Shown here piece by piece: positions 41,987-49,714 of a stretch of DNA of 64,000 nucleotides; positions within the stretch are counted from its first letter, which is position 1; each line of letters begins with the position of its first letter. The translations under genes were made by a program, and so were the position numbers. The DNA comes from an uncultured Alphaproteobacteria bacterium (GTDB lineage: Bacteria > Pseudomonadota > Alphaproteobacteria > RF32 > CAG-239). The notes below the pieces were generated by a model. It saw only the letters and a program-made list of their open reading frames with translations, was not told the origin of the DNA and made no database searches. The DNA lies in the NCBI GenBank assembly GCA_934271715.1, contig CAKQRZ010000006.1, forward strand, positions 46,614 through 110,613, in the 5' to 3' direction.

Positions 41987-42868
41987 TTATTGTCTTTTCA
42001 GATATTCGGCAAAGTTGATGACAGCGGTGCTGACTTCTTCGCTGACCTCGTCAAATTCTGCATTTTTGCAGAGATTATCTTCATCAGCGTAAAGCGAGCG
42101 GTTTAATTCCAGCTGCAGAGTGTACATTTTGCGGCGCGGCTGGCAGTAGTTGAATGTAATATAGGCGCCGGAATACGGACAATTTTCCTGCACATTGTAA
42201 TTATAGTCCCAGAACTGAGCGGCTAAAAAGTCGCTGTATTCCTGCGGGCAGCTTTGGCTGAACAAATTGCCCAGACAAACATCAATACCGGAGCGGTCAT
42301 CAATAATTGAGCAGATTTTTGACGGCATGGAATGGCAATCCAAAACCACGCAGAAGCCAAACTTTTTCAGGCACTTATTGATAAGCTGCTGCAGCCGATT
42401 GTGATAAACGTCATAAACCTTGCTCAGACGTTCTTCCGCTTCATGATAATTCAGCAGTCCGTCATAAAGATTCTCGCGCTTAAAGTTAATGCGGTGAATC
42501 ACGCCCAGCCCGACGCGGCAATGCTTGTCATATAGAATATCCTTTTCTTTGGGATAGTTATAAAACATAGTCGGGTCAAGCTCCAGCCGGTCGCGGTTCA
42601 GGTCTACAAAAGTGCGGGTAATGTTCATTTTGAGAGCGGTTAAGCCCTTGTCAAGGGCGCCTTTCAAAAGTTCATCAACCAGCAAATCTTCGTTGCGGCG
42701 CAGAATTTTTTCGGGAAAGCGCACATTTTGCAGAAACTCCGGCGGGAAAAAGGTTCCGCTGTGCGGAATGGAAAGGATAAGCGGATATTGTATTTTCTCG
42801 GCGTTAAATTCATCATACACCGACAAATTTTGATAGTTAACCGTAAAATCAATATGCTTATCCGCCAT
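41987..42868 (-). CDS. N-formylglutamate amidohydrolase family protein
   Basis: A 293-residue FGase-family protein with LILSIPHSGTFFP at the N-terminus (metal/substrate His), the NITRTFVDLNRD block, VVLDCHSMPSK with Asp and His ligands, and QLELNRSLY near the end. HutG-type enzymes cleave N-formylglutamate in histidine degradation; no other hut genes are near, so the substrate is uncertain. GGTGG precedes the ATG. Its stop is 10 bases from the convergent hydF. Confidence 0.9.
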   Translation of the reverse strand: MADKHIDFTVNYQNLSVYDEFNAEKIQYPLILSIPHSGTFFPPEFLQNVRFPEKILRRNEDLLVDELLKGALDKGLTALKMNITRTFVDLNRDRLELDPTMFYNYPKEKDILYDKHCRVGLGVIHRINFKRENLYDGLLNYHEAEERLSKVYDVYHNRLQQLINKCLKKFGFCVVLDCHSMPSKICSIIDDRSGIDVCLGNLFSQSCPQEYSDFLAAQFWDYNYNVQENCPYSGAYITFNYCQPRRKMYTLQLELNRSLYADEDNLCKNAEFDEVSEEVSTAVINFAEYLKRQ

Positions 42869-42875
42869 GCGCCAC

Positions 42876-43763
42876 CTATTTCTTTAAAGTTAAAGTTTTA
42901 CGCGGGGTTCTGCGCTCGGCCGGTTTATATTCCGCCGGTGTTCTTTTTTTGAACGGTTTGCGCTCGGCTGTTCCGCGTTTAAAAGCTTTCCGCCCGTCTG
43001 CCTTAAATTCTTTAGGCTCGCCGAATTTGCGGCGGCGCGGCTTAAATTCTTTTTTATCTTCTCGGCCGTCTTTTTTAAAATCTCTGCGCTTAAAATCTCT
43101 GCGCTTAAAATCGCTGCGCTTGGCAAAGGCTTTTTTCTTTTCAGATTTTTCAGCCTTTTCTTTTTCGTTACGTTTGCGCTTGGTGGCGGTTTTTTCTACT
43201 GACCAGCCGAATTTTCCCAGCTGCTTGCCCAAAGCATAATAAAAACCGTGCGCATACGCCAGCAAGCCGGCTTTTTCCAGATGCAGAGCATTGTTCTCGT
43301 CTAAATACTCCTCATCCACATTTACGGACAGCACTTCTGCCAAAAACATATCATGCGTAGCCGGTTTATCTTCGGTGCCGAGGCGCTTAATTTCCAGCAC
43401 GCGGCATTCCAGCGATATCGGAGACTCGGCAACCTGCGGCGCGGCAATTTTAGAACACGGCGCGGCGGTCAGGCCGGTAAGCTCAAACTTATTTACCGTG
43501 CGCCCGCTTTTGACGCCGCACATATCAACTTGCTTAGCCAGCGCTGCGGTCGGCAGATTTATCACAAATTCTTTGGTTTGGCTGATAATTTCATGGCTGT
43601 AGCGCGACGGACGCAGCGATACATATACCAAAACCGGATCGCTGCACAAAACGCCGGTCCAAGCTGCCGTCATCACATTCGGATTTTCCATTGTGCCGCA
43701 AGAAACCAACACCGGCGGCAGCGGCGCCATCAATGTTCCGGGACGCCATGAAATTTTTGCCAT
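42876..43763 (-). CDS. Flavoredoxin-type flavin reductase with basic tail
   Basis: About 295 residues. The first ~190 form an FMN-binding split barrel of the flavin reductase/flavoredoxin family: SWRPGTLMAPLPPVLVSCG, NVMTAAWTGVLCSDPVLVYVSLRPSRYS and FVINLPTAALAKQVDMCGVKSGR. This type is common in anaerobes and transfers electrons at low potential. The last ~100 residues are an unusual Lys/Arg-rich tail with tandem RRDFK units, likely nucleic-acid or membrane binding. AAGGAGT 6 bases upstream fixes the start. Confidence 0.88.
   Translation of the reverse strand: MAKISWRPGTLMAPLPPVLVSCGTMENPNVMTAAWTGVLCSDPVLVYVSLRPSRYSHEIISQTKEFVINLPTAALAKQVDMCGVKSGRTVNKFELTGLTAAPCSKIAAPQVAESPISLECRVLEIKRLGTEDKPATHDMFLAEVLSVNVDEEYLDENNALHLEKAGLLAYAHGFYYALGKQLGKFGWSVEKTATKRKRNEKEKAEKSEKKKAFAKRSDFKRRDFKRRDFKKDGREDKKEFKPRRRKFGEPKEFKADGRKAFKRGTAERKPFKKRTPAEYKPAERRTPRKTLTLKK
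43077..43121 (-). repeat. Tandem 15-base repeat in the basic tail
   Basis: AAAATCTCTGCGCTT occurs three times in a row on the plus strand (the last with one change), encoding repeated KRRDF/KRSDF units. The length is a multiple of three, so copy-number change would keep the frame. Confidence 0.8.
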
Positions 43764-43831
43764 TATAAACTCCTTATCATTCAACTTTGTGCAGTATATA
43801 CCTAAAATTTTTTACAGTCAAGAAAAGTCAA

Positions 43832-43866
43832 GGTCTGCCGCGCGGCTGCAGCAGACCGATTTTTTC
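43832..43866 (+). terminator. Terminator-like hairpin before the 23-residue ORF
   Basis: GGTCTGC/GCAGACC arms (43832-43838, 43851-43857) around a GC-rich loop, then GATTTTTT. No plus-strand gene ends here, so it may end an unseen transcript or act as an attenuator. Confidence 0.5.
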
Positions 43867-43878
43867 AGGAATAAAACT

Positions 43879-43950
43879 ATGAAAATTCATAGCAATTTTA
43901 ATATAGCACATTTTGCCGGTTTTACCTATAAACCAAAAGCGCAGGGTTAA
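43879..43950 (+). CDS. Possible 23-residue small protein
   Basis: ATG to TAA gives MKIHSNFNIAHFAGFTYKPK followed by AQG. AGGA lies 8 bases before the ATG and a terminator-like hairpin precedes it. Soluble and mildly basic. No known family; it may be chance. Confidence 0.35.
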   Translation: MKIHSNFNIAHFAGFTYKPKAQG

Positions 43951-44034
43951 CCGATAAATAGTTTAATAAGTCGCAGAATCTCGTTGTAAAAATAAACCAA
44001 TGAGCTAAGCTGCTGGGTAATGGAGAATAAAAAT

Positions 44035-44280
44035 ATGAAAGATTTAGATTTAAGCAAATTGAGTTTTGAAGACGCTTTAGTGCAGCTGGAAAACATTGTG
44101 CGCGAGCTGGAGGGCGGAAAAATTAAGCTGGATGACGCTGTAGAAGCCTATGAAAAAGCAACGGCCTTAAAAAAATTCTGTGAAGAAAAACTCAAAGCCG
44201 CACAGCTGAAAATTGAAAAAATCAATGTTTCGCCGGACGACGCAATTTCTACCGAACCTTTAGACAAGACGGAGGAATAA
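44035..44280 (+). CDS. xseB: Exodeoxyribonuclease VII small subunit
   Basis: An 81-residue XseB: LSFEDALVQLENIVRELEGGKIKLDDAVEAYEKA and LKKFCEEKLKAAQLKIE are the family helices. It works with XseA (not in the window) to degrade single-stranded DNA. Start at MKDLDLS, with GGAG 9 bases upstream. Its stop TAATG overlaps the ispA start by one base. Confidence 0.93.
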   Translation: MKDLDLSKLSFEDALVQLENIVRELEGGKIKLDDAVEAYEKATALKKFCEEKLKAAQLKIEKINVSPDDAISTEPLDKTEE

Positions 44281-45176
44281 TGACTGATATCAAACAAAGC
44301 TTAAGCGAATTTTCGGCAAAATTTAACGCCGATTTAGCCCAATATTTTCCATTGCCGGACGGCGCGGAAAAACGCGTTGTTGAAGCAATGAGCTATTCGC
44401 TGATGAACGGCGGCAAGCGCCTGCGCCCGTTTTTGCTGTGCCAATGCGCTGCTTTGTTTGATGTTGACTACAAAACAGCCTTGCCGGCGGCAGCGGCTTT
44501 GGAAATGCTGCACACCTACTCGCTGATTCATGACGACTTGCCGGCCATGGATAACGACGACCTGCGGCGCGGCAAGCCGACCTGCCATAAAAAATTTGAC
44601 GAGGCCACGGCTATTTTGGCCGGCGACGGGCTTTTGACATATGCTTTCAGTGTGCTTTCTGCGGCTTTGGAAATCCGTCCGGAAATCCGCCTGACTTTAG
44701 TGCAGCTGCTTTCAGACGCCGCCGGAGCTTTCGGAGGCATGGTCGCGGGACAGACTTTGGATTTATACGCCGCGCCGACCGGAACAGACCAAGGCGATGA
44801 AAACATTATCGCCCGTCTGGAAGAAATGAAAACCGGACGTTTGCTGCGCTATGCCTGCGAGGCCGGGGCGGTTTTAGGGCAAGCTCCGCTGGAGCAGCGG
44901 CAGGCTTTGGTAAGCTATTCCCGTAAAATCGGACAGACATTTCAAATCAGCGATGATATTTTAGACCGCGAGGGAGACCAAAACTTAGTGGGCAAAACCC
45001 TGCATAAAGACGAGGCACAGAACAAATTTACGATTGTCTGCCGTTTCGGGGTAGACGAAGCTAAAAAATTAGCGCGGAAACTCACGGATGAAGCCATAGA
45101 AACCGTTAATATCTTTGGTAAAAAAGCTGAAATTTTACAAGAACTTGCCCGCTTTATTATAAACCGCAGCCTCTAA
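44280..45176 (+). CDS. ispA: Farnesyl diphosphate synthase (polyprenyl synthetase)
   Basis: A 298-residue trans-isoprenyl diphosphate synthase that makes farnesyl diphosphate for quinones and undecaprenyl carriers. The first Asp-rich motif is LIHDDLPAMDNDDLRRGKPT, the second is QISDDILDREGD, and GGKRLRPFLL is the IPP-binding block. Coupled to xseB, the common proteobacterial order; dxs does not follow. Confidence 0.94.
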   Translation: MTDIKQSLSEFSAKFNADLAQYFPLPDGAEKRVVEAMSYSLMNGGKRLRPFLLCQCAALFDVDYKTALPAAAALEMLHTYSLIHDDLPAMDNDDLRRGKPTCHKKFDEATAILAGDGLLTYAFSVLSAALEIRPEIRLTLVQLLSDAAGAFGGMVAGQTLDLYAAPTGTDQGDENIIARLEEMKTGRLLRYACEAGAVLGQAPLEQRQALVSYSRKIGQTFQISDDILDREGDQNLVGKTLHKDEAQNKFTIVCRFGVDEAKKLARKLTDEAIETVNIFGKKAEILQELARFIINRSL

Positions 45177-45185
45177 AAAAATCTG

Positions 45186-45214
45186 TTGCACGTCCGTTGT
45201 TTTTATGGTATGCT
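45186..45214 (+). promoter_or_regulatory. Sigma70 promoter of the 45253 gene
   Basis: TTGCAC, 17-base spacer, TATGCT, 38 bases before the ATG. Confidence 0.65.
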
Positions 45215-45252
45215 GAAAGCATAAAATATAATTATGAAAACGGAGGTGCGAT

Positions 45253-45642
45253 ATGCCTGAAAAGAAAAAAGTTACTGCCGGTCAGCAATTTATAAAGCTG
45301 CTGGACAGCGCTGCAAAAGATAAGGACAGACTTTTAGATTTGGCAAGCGCGGTTATCAAGCGCTCTCATTCCGGGCGCGGGCTGAAAAAGCGGAATCTTC
45401 CGGACAGCGAATCTGCTGTTAAAATGAATGCTTCCATCGCTAAATTTAATGCGGTTGCCGGTAAAGATGTTTCAACGGACGGCATGCTGGCGATGATTGC
45501 CAATGCCTATCGGCAGGATGGCTTTGGCTCTCCTAAAAAGTTTAAGGAAGATTTTAAGAAAAAGCATCCGGCGGAATATGATAAGCAGCCCGAAAAAACA
45601 GTTTTGATGATAGCTCAGCGCCGCGCCGCCGTAAACGGATAG
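45253..45642 (+). CDS. Conserved-looking basic protein, 129 residues
   Basis: A hydrophilic, helical, basic protein (VTAGQQFIKLLDSAAKDKDR, FGSPKKFKEDFKKKHPAEYDK, TVLMIAQRRAAVNG) with no signal peptide or membrane helix. Family not recognised. The ribosome binding site is strong (GGAGGTG 6 bases before the ATG); it has its own promoter and terminator, so it is likely well expressed. Confidence 0.7.
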   Translation: MPEKKKVTAGQQFIKLLDSAAKDKDRLLDLASAVIKRSHSGRGLKKRNLPDSESAVKMNASIAKFNAVAGKDVSTDGMLAMIANAYRQDGFGSPKKFKEDFKKKHPAEYDKQPEKTVLMIAQRRAAVNG

Positions 45643-45671
45643 TTATATTTTATCTTTTTGTTTCTCCTTTG

Positions 45672-45702
45672 CCGCCGATATATCCCTGTCGGCGGTTTTC
45701 TT
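45672..45702 (+). terminator. Terminator
   Basis: CCGCCGA/TCGGCGG stem followed by TTTTCTTTT. Confidence 0.85.
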
Positions 45703-45774
45703 TTGGTATTTGCAAAAATATGTTGATTTATCTGTCAAATTCCGTATGTTAAGAAAAAAACAAAGGAGAATAAT

Positions 45775-46365
45775 ATGTTGATTTTTGGTTTAGCTGCTAT
45801 TGCCGCCATGTTCTATGCTTTGCCGAGCTATGCGAATCCGGCCTGCGCCGTCTGCACGGTGGGCGTGGCCGTCGGCTTGGAAGTTGCCCGCAATCTGGGC
45901 GTTGACGACAGCGTTATTGCTGTTTGGGCCGGTGCTTTGCTGATGCTTGTCGGCTATTGGACGATTTTATGGTGCGATAAAAAAGGCTGGAACTTTGCTT
46001 TCCGCAATCCGCTTTTGATTGTGCTGTCGCTTTCTATGATTGCCGGCGTTTATATTAAGGATTTGACCTATACGCCGAAACCGATTTTAGTTTTTTATTT
46101 AGACCCGTTTTTGTTCTGCACTCTGTTGGGCGCGGCGGTGCTGACCTATAGTTCGGTGTTTTATCAATGGATGAAAGCCAAAAACGGCGGACATGCTCAT
46201 TTTCCGTTTGAAAAAGTGGTGCTGCCGATTGCCGCACTGGCGCTGACCAGTTATGCCGTAAACTATTTTGAAGTCTGCAAGCCGCTGCCGGCTCAAACCG
46301 CTGCTGAAAATGCAGCTCCGGCTTTGCCTGATGACGGTTCGGATATTTATGATTTCAGCAAATAA
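45775..46365 (+). CDS. Membrane protein with N-terminal CxxC
   Basis: 196 residues. A signal-like first segment ends near YANPACAVC; the CAVC pair is next to VGVAVGLEVARNLGVDDSVIAVWAGALLMLVGYWTILW. Three to four more helices follow, and the C-terminal tail is acidic. The exposed CxxC next to the membrane suggests a thiol or metal-handling role; the family is not recognised. AAGGAG is upstream of the ATG. Confidence 0.7.
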   Translation: MLIFGLAAIAAMFYALPSYANPACAVCTVGVAVGLEVARNLGVDDSVIAVWAGALLMLVGYWTILWCDKKGWNFAFRNPLLIVLSLSMIAGVYIKDLTYTPKPILVFYLDPFLFCTLLGAAVLTYSSVFYQWMKAKNGGHAHFPFEKVVLPIAALALTSYAVNYFEVCKPLPAQTAAENAAPALPDDGSDIYDFSK

Positions 46366-46370
46366 ATTCA

Positions 46371-46395
46371 AGGAGGCTCCGCTGCCTCCTTTTTG
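46371..46395 (+). terminator. Terminator
   Basis: AGGAGGC-TCCGCT-GCCTCCT followed by TTTT. Confidence 0.88.
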
Positions 46396-46466
46396 CTATA
46401 TATTTTAGCCAAATCTTAACTTATATTTTTTATGCTGAATGCAATTTAACAATTAAGGAGAAAATT

Positions 46467-47015
46467 ATGAAAAAATTTATATTGGCTTTGTTGGCAGCTC
46501 TTTCTTTTTCGGCCGCCGCTTCGGCAGCAGAAGTGAAAGACCCTGAAAATACTTTGGTTATGCAGCTGAAAGACGGCACGGTTTTGATAGAAATGTATCC
46601 GGATGTTGCGCCGCGCCACGTTGCCCGCATTAAAGATTTAGTACGTCAGGGCTTTTACGACGGCTTAAAATTTCACCGCGTAATTGAGGGATTTATGGCG
46701 CAGACCGGCGACCCGCGCGGTAACGGCACCGGCGGCAGCGGCTTAAACCTGAAAGCCGAATTTAACAACAAGCATCACGGACGCGGCGCTGTTTCTATGG
46801 CTCGCGCAGCTTCTCCGGATTCTGCCGACAGCCAATTTTTTATCTGCTTTGACGATGCCGGATTTTTAGACGGCAAATACACCTTGTGGGGACAGGTTAT
46901 TTCCGGCATGGAATATGTTGACAATATCAAAAAAGGCAACTCCGCCGCCAACGGTATTGTAGAGAATCCTGACCGAATCGTTTCATTAAAGGTTTTGGCA
47001 GATACTCAAAAATAG
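46467..47015 (+). CDS. ppiA: Periplasmic cyclophilin-type peptidyl-prolyl isomerase
   Basis: 182 residues with a signal peptide (FILALLAALSFSAAASA before AEVK). The cyclophilin domain is GFYDGLKFHRVIEGFMAQTGDP, the substrate pocket SADSQFFICFDDAGFLDGKYTLWGQV, with the catalytic Arg in FHRV. It catalyses proline isomerisation in exported proteins. AAGGAG precedes the ATG. Confidence 0.93.
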   Translation: MKKFILALLAALSFSAAASAAEVKDPENTLVMQLKDGTVLIEMYPDVAPRHVARIKDLVRQGFYDGLKFHRVIEGFMAQTGDPRGNGTGGSGLNLKAEFNNKHHGRGAVSMARAASPDSADSQFFICFDDAGFLDGKYTLWGQVISGMEYVDNIKKGNSAANGIVENPDRIVSLKVLADTQK

Positions 47016-47034
47016 CCCGTATATTTATACAGCA

Positions 47035-47066
47035 AAAGCCGCTTGATTATTCAAGCGGCTTTTTTA
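47035..47066. terminator. Bidirectional terminator
   Basis: AAAGCCGCTTGA-TTAT-TCAAGCGGCTTTT, with T6 on the plus strand. The left arm ends just before the stop of the convergent 47047 gene. Confidence 0.88.
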
Positions 47067-47301
47067 GTGGATTTGCGGCAATAAATTCGCACACATCACG
47101 CAAAGTGTTTTCTTTGGTAAACGGTTTGCGGAGCTGATACTGCGGAAAGTTTTTCAGCAATTCATAATCCAGAACCAGAAAATCCATAGAATCCAGATAA
47201 TCAGAAAACTTCTTATCCTCGGAATCTTTCAGAATTTCACTCAAAGGCTCATCTTCTTTAAGCAGGTTAAAAACCAAAGCTTTAGCTTCTGCATAGTCCA
47301 T
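47047..47301 (-). CDS. Acyl-carrier-protein-like small protein
   Basis: 84 residues. The pattern FSDYLDSMDFLVLDYELLKNFP...NTLRDVCEFI follows the ACP layout, in which D-S-L/M-D carries the phosphopantetheine Ser on helix 2 and T-V-x-D-(L/V) begins helix 4. The Ser of LDSMD is kept. No fatty-acid or polyketide genes are adjacent. The start lacks a Shine-Dalgarno (AATTAAATTTTTATCTTT before ATG). Domain call moderate. Confidence 0.5.
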   Translation of the reverse strand: MDYAEAKALVFNLLKEDEPLSEILKDSEDKKFSDYLDSMDFLVLDYELLKNFPQYQLRKPFTKENTLRDVCEFIAANPLKKPLE

Positions 47302-47389
47302 AAAGATAAAAATTTAATTATACAAAGAATTATAAAATTATATATTTATATATGTCATTTAACGTTGTTTTTGTCAATTCATTTTAAAA

Positions 47390-47441
47390 TAAAAAATGCT
47401 CCCCATTCAAAACTATATAAAAAATAGTTCTAATGGGGAGC
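47390..47441 (-). terminator. Long hairpin terminator of the 47458 gene
   Basis: GCTCCCCATT/AATGGGGAGC outer stem (47398-47407, 47432-47441) with a second inner stem (AACTAT/ATAGTT), followed on the minus strand by a T-rich run. Confidence 0.8.
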
Positions 47442-47457
47442 GCCAGCGAAACTTTGT

Positions 47458-47616
47458 TTATGCGATCTTCTGGTTATCTACCGGACGTGAACGAGGCTTA
47501 CGAGTTTTCTTAACATCAGCCTTAGATGCCTGATAAGCAGATTGACCACCCTTTTTCTTGAATGCTCCCTTTTCCTTCTTGGAATTCTTTGGAGCGCGCT
47601 GTTCTTTTTTTGCCAT
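47458..47616 (-). CDS. 52-residue highly basic small protein
   Basis: MAKKEQRAPKNSKKEKGAFK continuing KKGGQSAYQASKADVKK and ending KPRSRPVDNQKIA. Very rich in Lys and Arg and probably a nucleic-acid or ribosome-associated peptide. It has a promoter (47673-47700) and a strong terminator, so it is a real transcription unit. No Shine-Dalgarno; the leader is GTTTAATTAAACTTTTTAAG. Confidence 0.65.
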   Translation of the reverse strand: MAKKEQRAPKNSKKEKGAFKKKGGQSAYQASKADVKKTRKPRSRPVDNQKIA

Positions 47617-47672
47617 AGCTTAAAAAGTTTAATTAAACATAAATATTACTAAATAATCATAAAGTGATTGTC

Positions 47673-47700
47673 TTTATACATCATAATATTTTTTTGTCAA
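47673..47700 (-). promoter_or_regulatory. Sigma70 promoter of the 47458 gene
   Basis: On the minus strand: TTGACA, 16-base spacer, TATAAA. Confidence 0.65.
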
Positions 47701-47791
47701 GTACATTTTATAAAAAAAATTCTTTGTTCAGCTCAAAGCCAAACAAAGAATTTTAATTTAATACAACCGATAAAACATTATTTTACATTTT

Positions 47792-48061
47792 TTAATATTT
47801 CCGGCTAAGTTCATGCTCAAGTCTAGCAGCTTTGCTATTAAGCCTGTCTATTTCCTGCCTAGCCACATTTTTAGCATCTTCTGCTTCTTTTGCCAATATT
47901 CTAGACTTGTACTTGAAAGCCTCATTTGATTTTTCAGCTTTTTCAAGTCTTGAAAAAAGGTACATAAGACGCTGTTCTTCGGTCATTTGGCTAAAATTAC
48001 GGGCCTCTCTAGGCGAAAGTCCATATTTTTGCGCCAGCCAATAACATTTCTGCTCATCCAT
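47792..48061 (-). CDS. Small helical orphan protein, 89 residues
   Basis: A charged, helical protein (MDEQKCYWLAQKYGLSPREARNF, MYLFSRLEKAEKSNEAF, EIDRLNSKAARLEHELSRKY) with a C-terminal coiled coil. Family not recognised. It starts without a Shine-Dalgarno after GTTTAAATTTTAAGTATT; TTGACA lies about 75 bases upstream. Confidence 0.6.
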   Translation of the reverse strand: MDEQKCYWLAQKYGLSPREARNFSQMTEEQRLMYLFSRLEKAEKSNEAFKYKSRILAKEAEDAKNVARQEIDRLNSKAARLEHELSRKY

Positions 48062-48182
48062 AATACTTAAAATTTAAACATAACTATTTAATAAAAATTA
48101 CAAAACAATTTTAATTTATACATTTATGTTTTTCTGTCAACCTATTTTAGCAAAATATTTATTTTGTTATATATATGCGCAA

Positions 48183-48205
48183 AAAACCGCCTTTTCGGCG
48201 GTTTT
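48183..48205 (-). terminator. Terminator of the envelope gene block
   Basis: AAAACCGCC-TTTTC-GGCGGTTTT, with T6 on the minus strand. It closes the block after fabZ. Confidence 0.85.
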
Positions 48206-48229
48206 CGGTACGTATTATTGATTTTTAGT

Positions 48230-48679
48230 CTAATCGACAATCATCGCGGTTAAATCAGCCTCAGAGACAACCTGCTCATCAACCATCCCAACGCCATGAA
48301 AAACAAAAATGTTTCGGCGTTCTTTTATTTTTTCGACATGCATTCTGAGCTGGTCGCCCGGACGAACCGGCTTGCGGAACTTCACGCCGTCAACAGCCAT
48401 AAACAGAACGCTGCGTTTTTTATTGGCATAGTCCGGGTCAGCGCTCATAACCACGCAGCCTGCAGACTGAGCCATAGCTTCAATTTGCAGCACACCCGGC
48501 ATAATCGGATTTCCGGGAAAATGACCTTGGAAAAATTCTTCATTCATTGTCAAATTTTTGATACCGACGCCTTTTACACCCGGTTCTTCAACTTCCAATC
48601 TATCCACCAGCAAAAACGGATAGCGGTGCGGCAGCATTTTCATTACTTCATCAATATTATAGATTTTCTTTTCAGACAT
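48230..48679 (-). CDS. fabZ: 3-hydroxyacyl-ACP dehydratase FabZ
   Basis: 149 residues; dehydrates 3-hydroxyacyl-ACP in fatty-acid synthesis. LPHRYPFLLVDR and GHFPGNPIMPGVLQIEAMAQ are diagnostic; His53 and Glu67 are the catalytic pair. It is the last gene of the block, 12 bases after lpxD, where lpxA normally follows; instead a terminator stands here. GAGG precedes the ATG. Confidence 0.96.
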   Translation of the reverse strand: MSEKKIYNIDEVMKMLPHRYPFLLVDRLEVEEPGVKGVGIKNLTMNEEFFQGHFPGNPIMPGVLQIEAMAQSAGCVVMSADPDYANKKRSVLFMAVDGVKFRKPVRPGDQLRMHVEKIKERRNIFVFHGVGMVDEQVVSEADLTAMIVD

Positions 48680-48691
48680 TTTAACCTCACT

Positions 48692-49705
48692 TTATTTTTT
48701 AGAATTCTTTTGCAAAAAGGCAACCTGACGCATAAAGTCCTTAAACGGAACACACGGACTGCCCATCATCACAGCACCGTCTTCAATATCGCGCATAACA
48801 CCTGACTGAGCAGCAATCTGCACGCCGCTGCCGATATGCAGATGATCGGCCAGCCCGACTTGTCCGCCGCAAACGACATAGTCGCCCAAAGTGCAGCTGC
48901 CGGCAATACCAACCTGCGATACAATCACGCAGCCGCGCCCCAGCTTGTCATTATGGGCAATCTGCACCAAATTATCTATGCGGCAGCCGTCGCCGATAAC
49001 CGTATCGTCTAAAGCGCCGCGGTCAATACAGGTGTTGGCGCCTATTTCCACATCATTGCCGATAATCACACGTCCCAGCTGCGGAATGCGGTGATGCTGT
49101 CCGCCCATTAGCTGAAAACCGAATCCATCCTGACCGATGCGGGCGCCGGTATAAATATAGCAGTTATTGCCAATCAGCGCATAAGCAATAGAAGCCCCTG
49201 CCCCGATACGGCAGCTGCTGCCGATTTTGCAATCATGCGCAATCACGGCATTTGCTTCTATACGGCAGTTATCGCCGATAACAACGTTATCTTCAATTAC
49301 TACGTTAGCGCCGATAGAGCAGCCCTCGCCGATTTTCGCAAACATAGAAATTTTGGCGCTGGGGTCAATTTCCACAACCGGCTTTTTTTCGGCATACATA
49401 TATTCATTGAGCTTAATAAAAGCTTCTTTCGGATTTTCACAAATCAAAGCCGTTACGCCCGCCGGCAAGAACTGCAGCAAAGCCTCGGTTGTCACACAGG
49501 CTTTGGCTTTAATTTCTGCCGCCTGCTCTTTGCTTTTGCGGTCATAGAAAAAGCAGATTTCCTCGGCTCCGGCCGAATGCATGGTGGCAATGCCTTTGAT
49601 AACTTCATCAGCTTTTGCCGAATCGCTCAGCACCGCGCCGGTAACCTTAGCCGCATCGGCTAAGGTTACGTTTTCTTTAATCTCATAAAAGTTTTTATCT
49701 ACCAT
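48692..49705 (-). CDS. lpxD: UDP-3-O-(3-hydroxyacyl)glucosamine N-acyltransferase
   Basis: 337 residues; third step of lipid A synthesis. An N-terminal uridine-binding domain is followed by left-handed beta-helix hexapeptides (IGEGCSIGANVVIEDNVVIG and others). NAVIAHDCKIG holds the catalytic His region, and GGQHHRIPQLG and GGQVGLADHLHIG are typical of LpxD. It is placed between bamA and fabZ. AGGAG precedes the ATG. Confidence 0.95.
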   Translation of the reverse strand: MVDKNFYEIKENVTLADAAKVTGAVLSDSAKADEVIKGIATMHSAGAEEICFFYDRKSKEQAAEIKAKACVTTEALLQFLPAGVTALICENPKEAFIKLNEYMYAEKKPVVEIDPSAKISMFAKIGEGCSIGANVVIEDNVVIGDNCRIEANAVIAHDCKIGSSCRIGAGASIAYALIGNNCYIYTGARIGQDGFGFQLMGGQHHRIPQLGRVIIGNDVEIGANTCIDRGALDDTVIGDGCRIDNLVQIAHNDKLGRGCVIVSQVGIAGSCTLGDYVVCGGQVGLADHLHIGSGVQIAAQSGVMRDIEDGAVMMGSPCVPFKDFMRQVAFLQKNSKK

Positions 49706-49714
49706 TATATTCTC

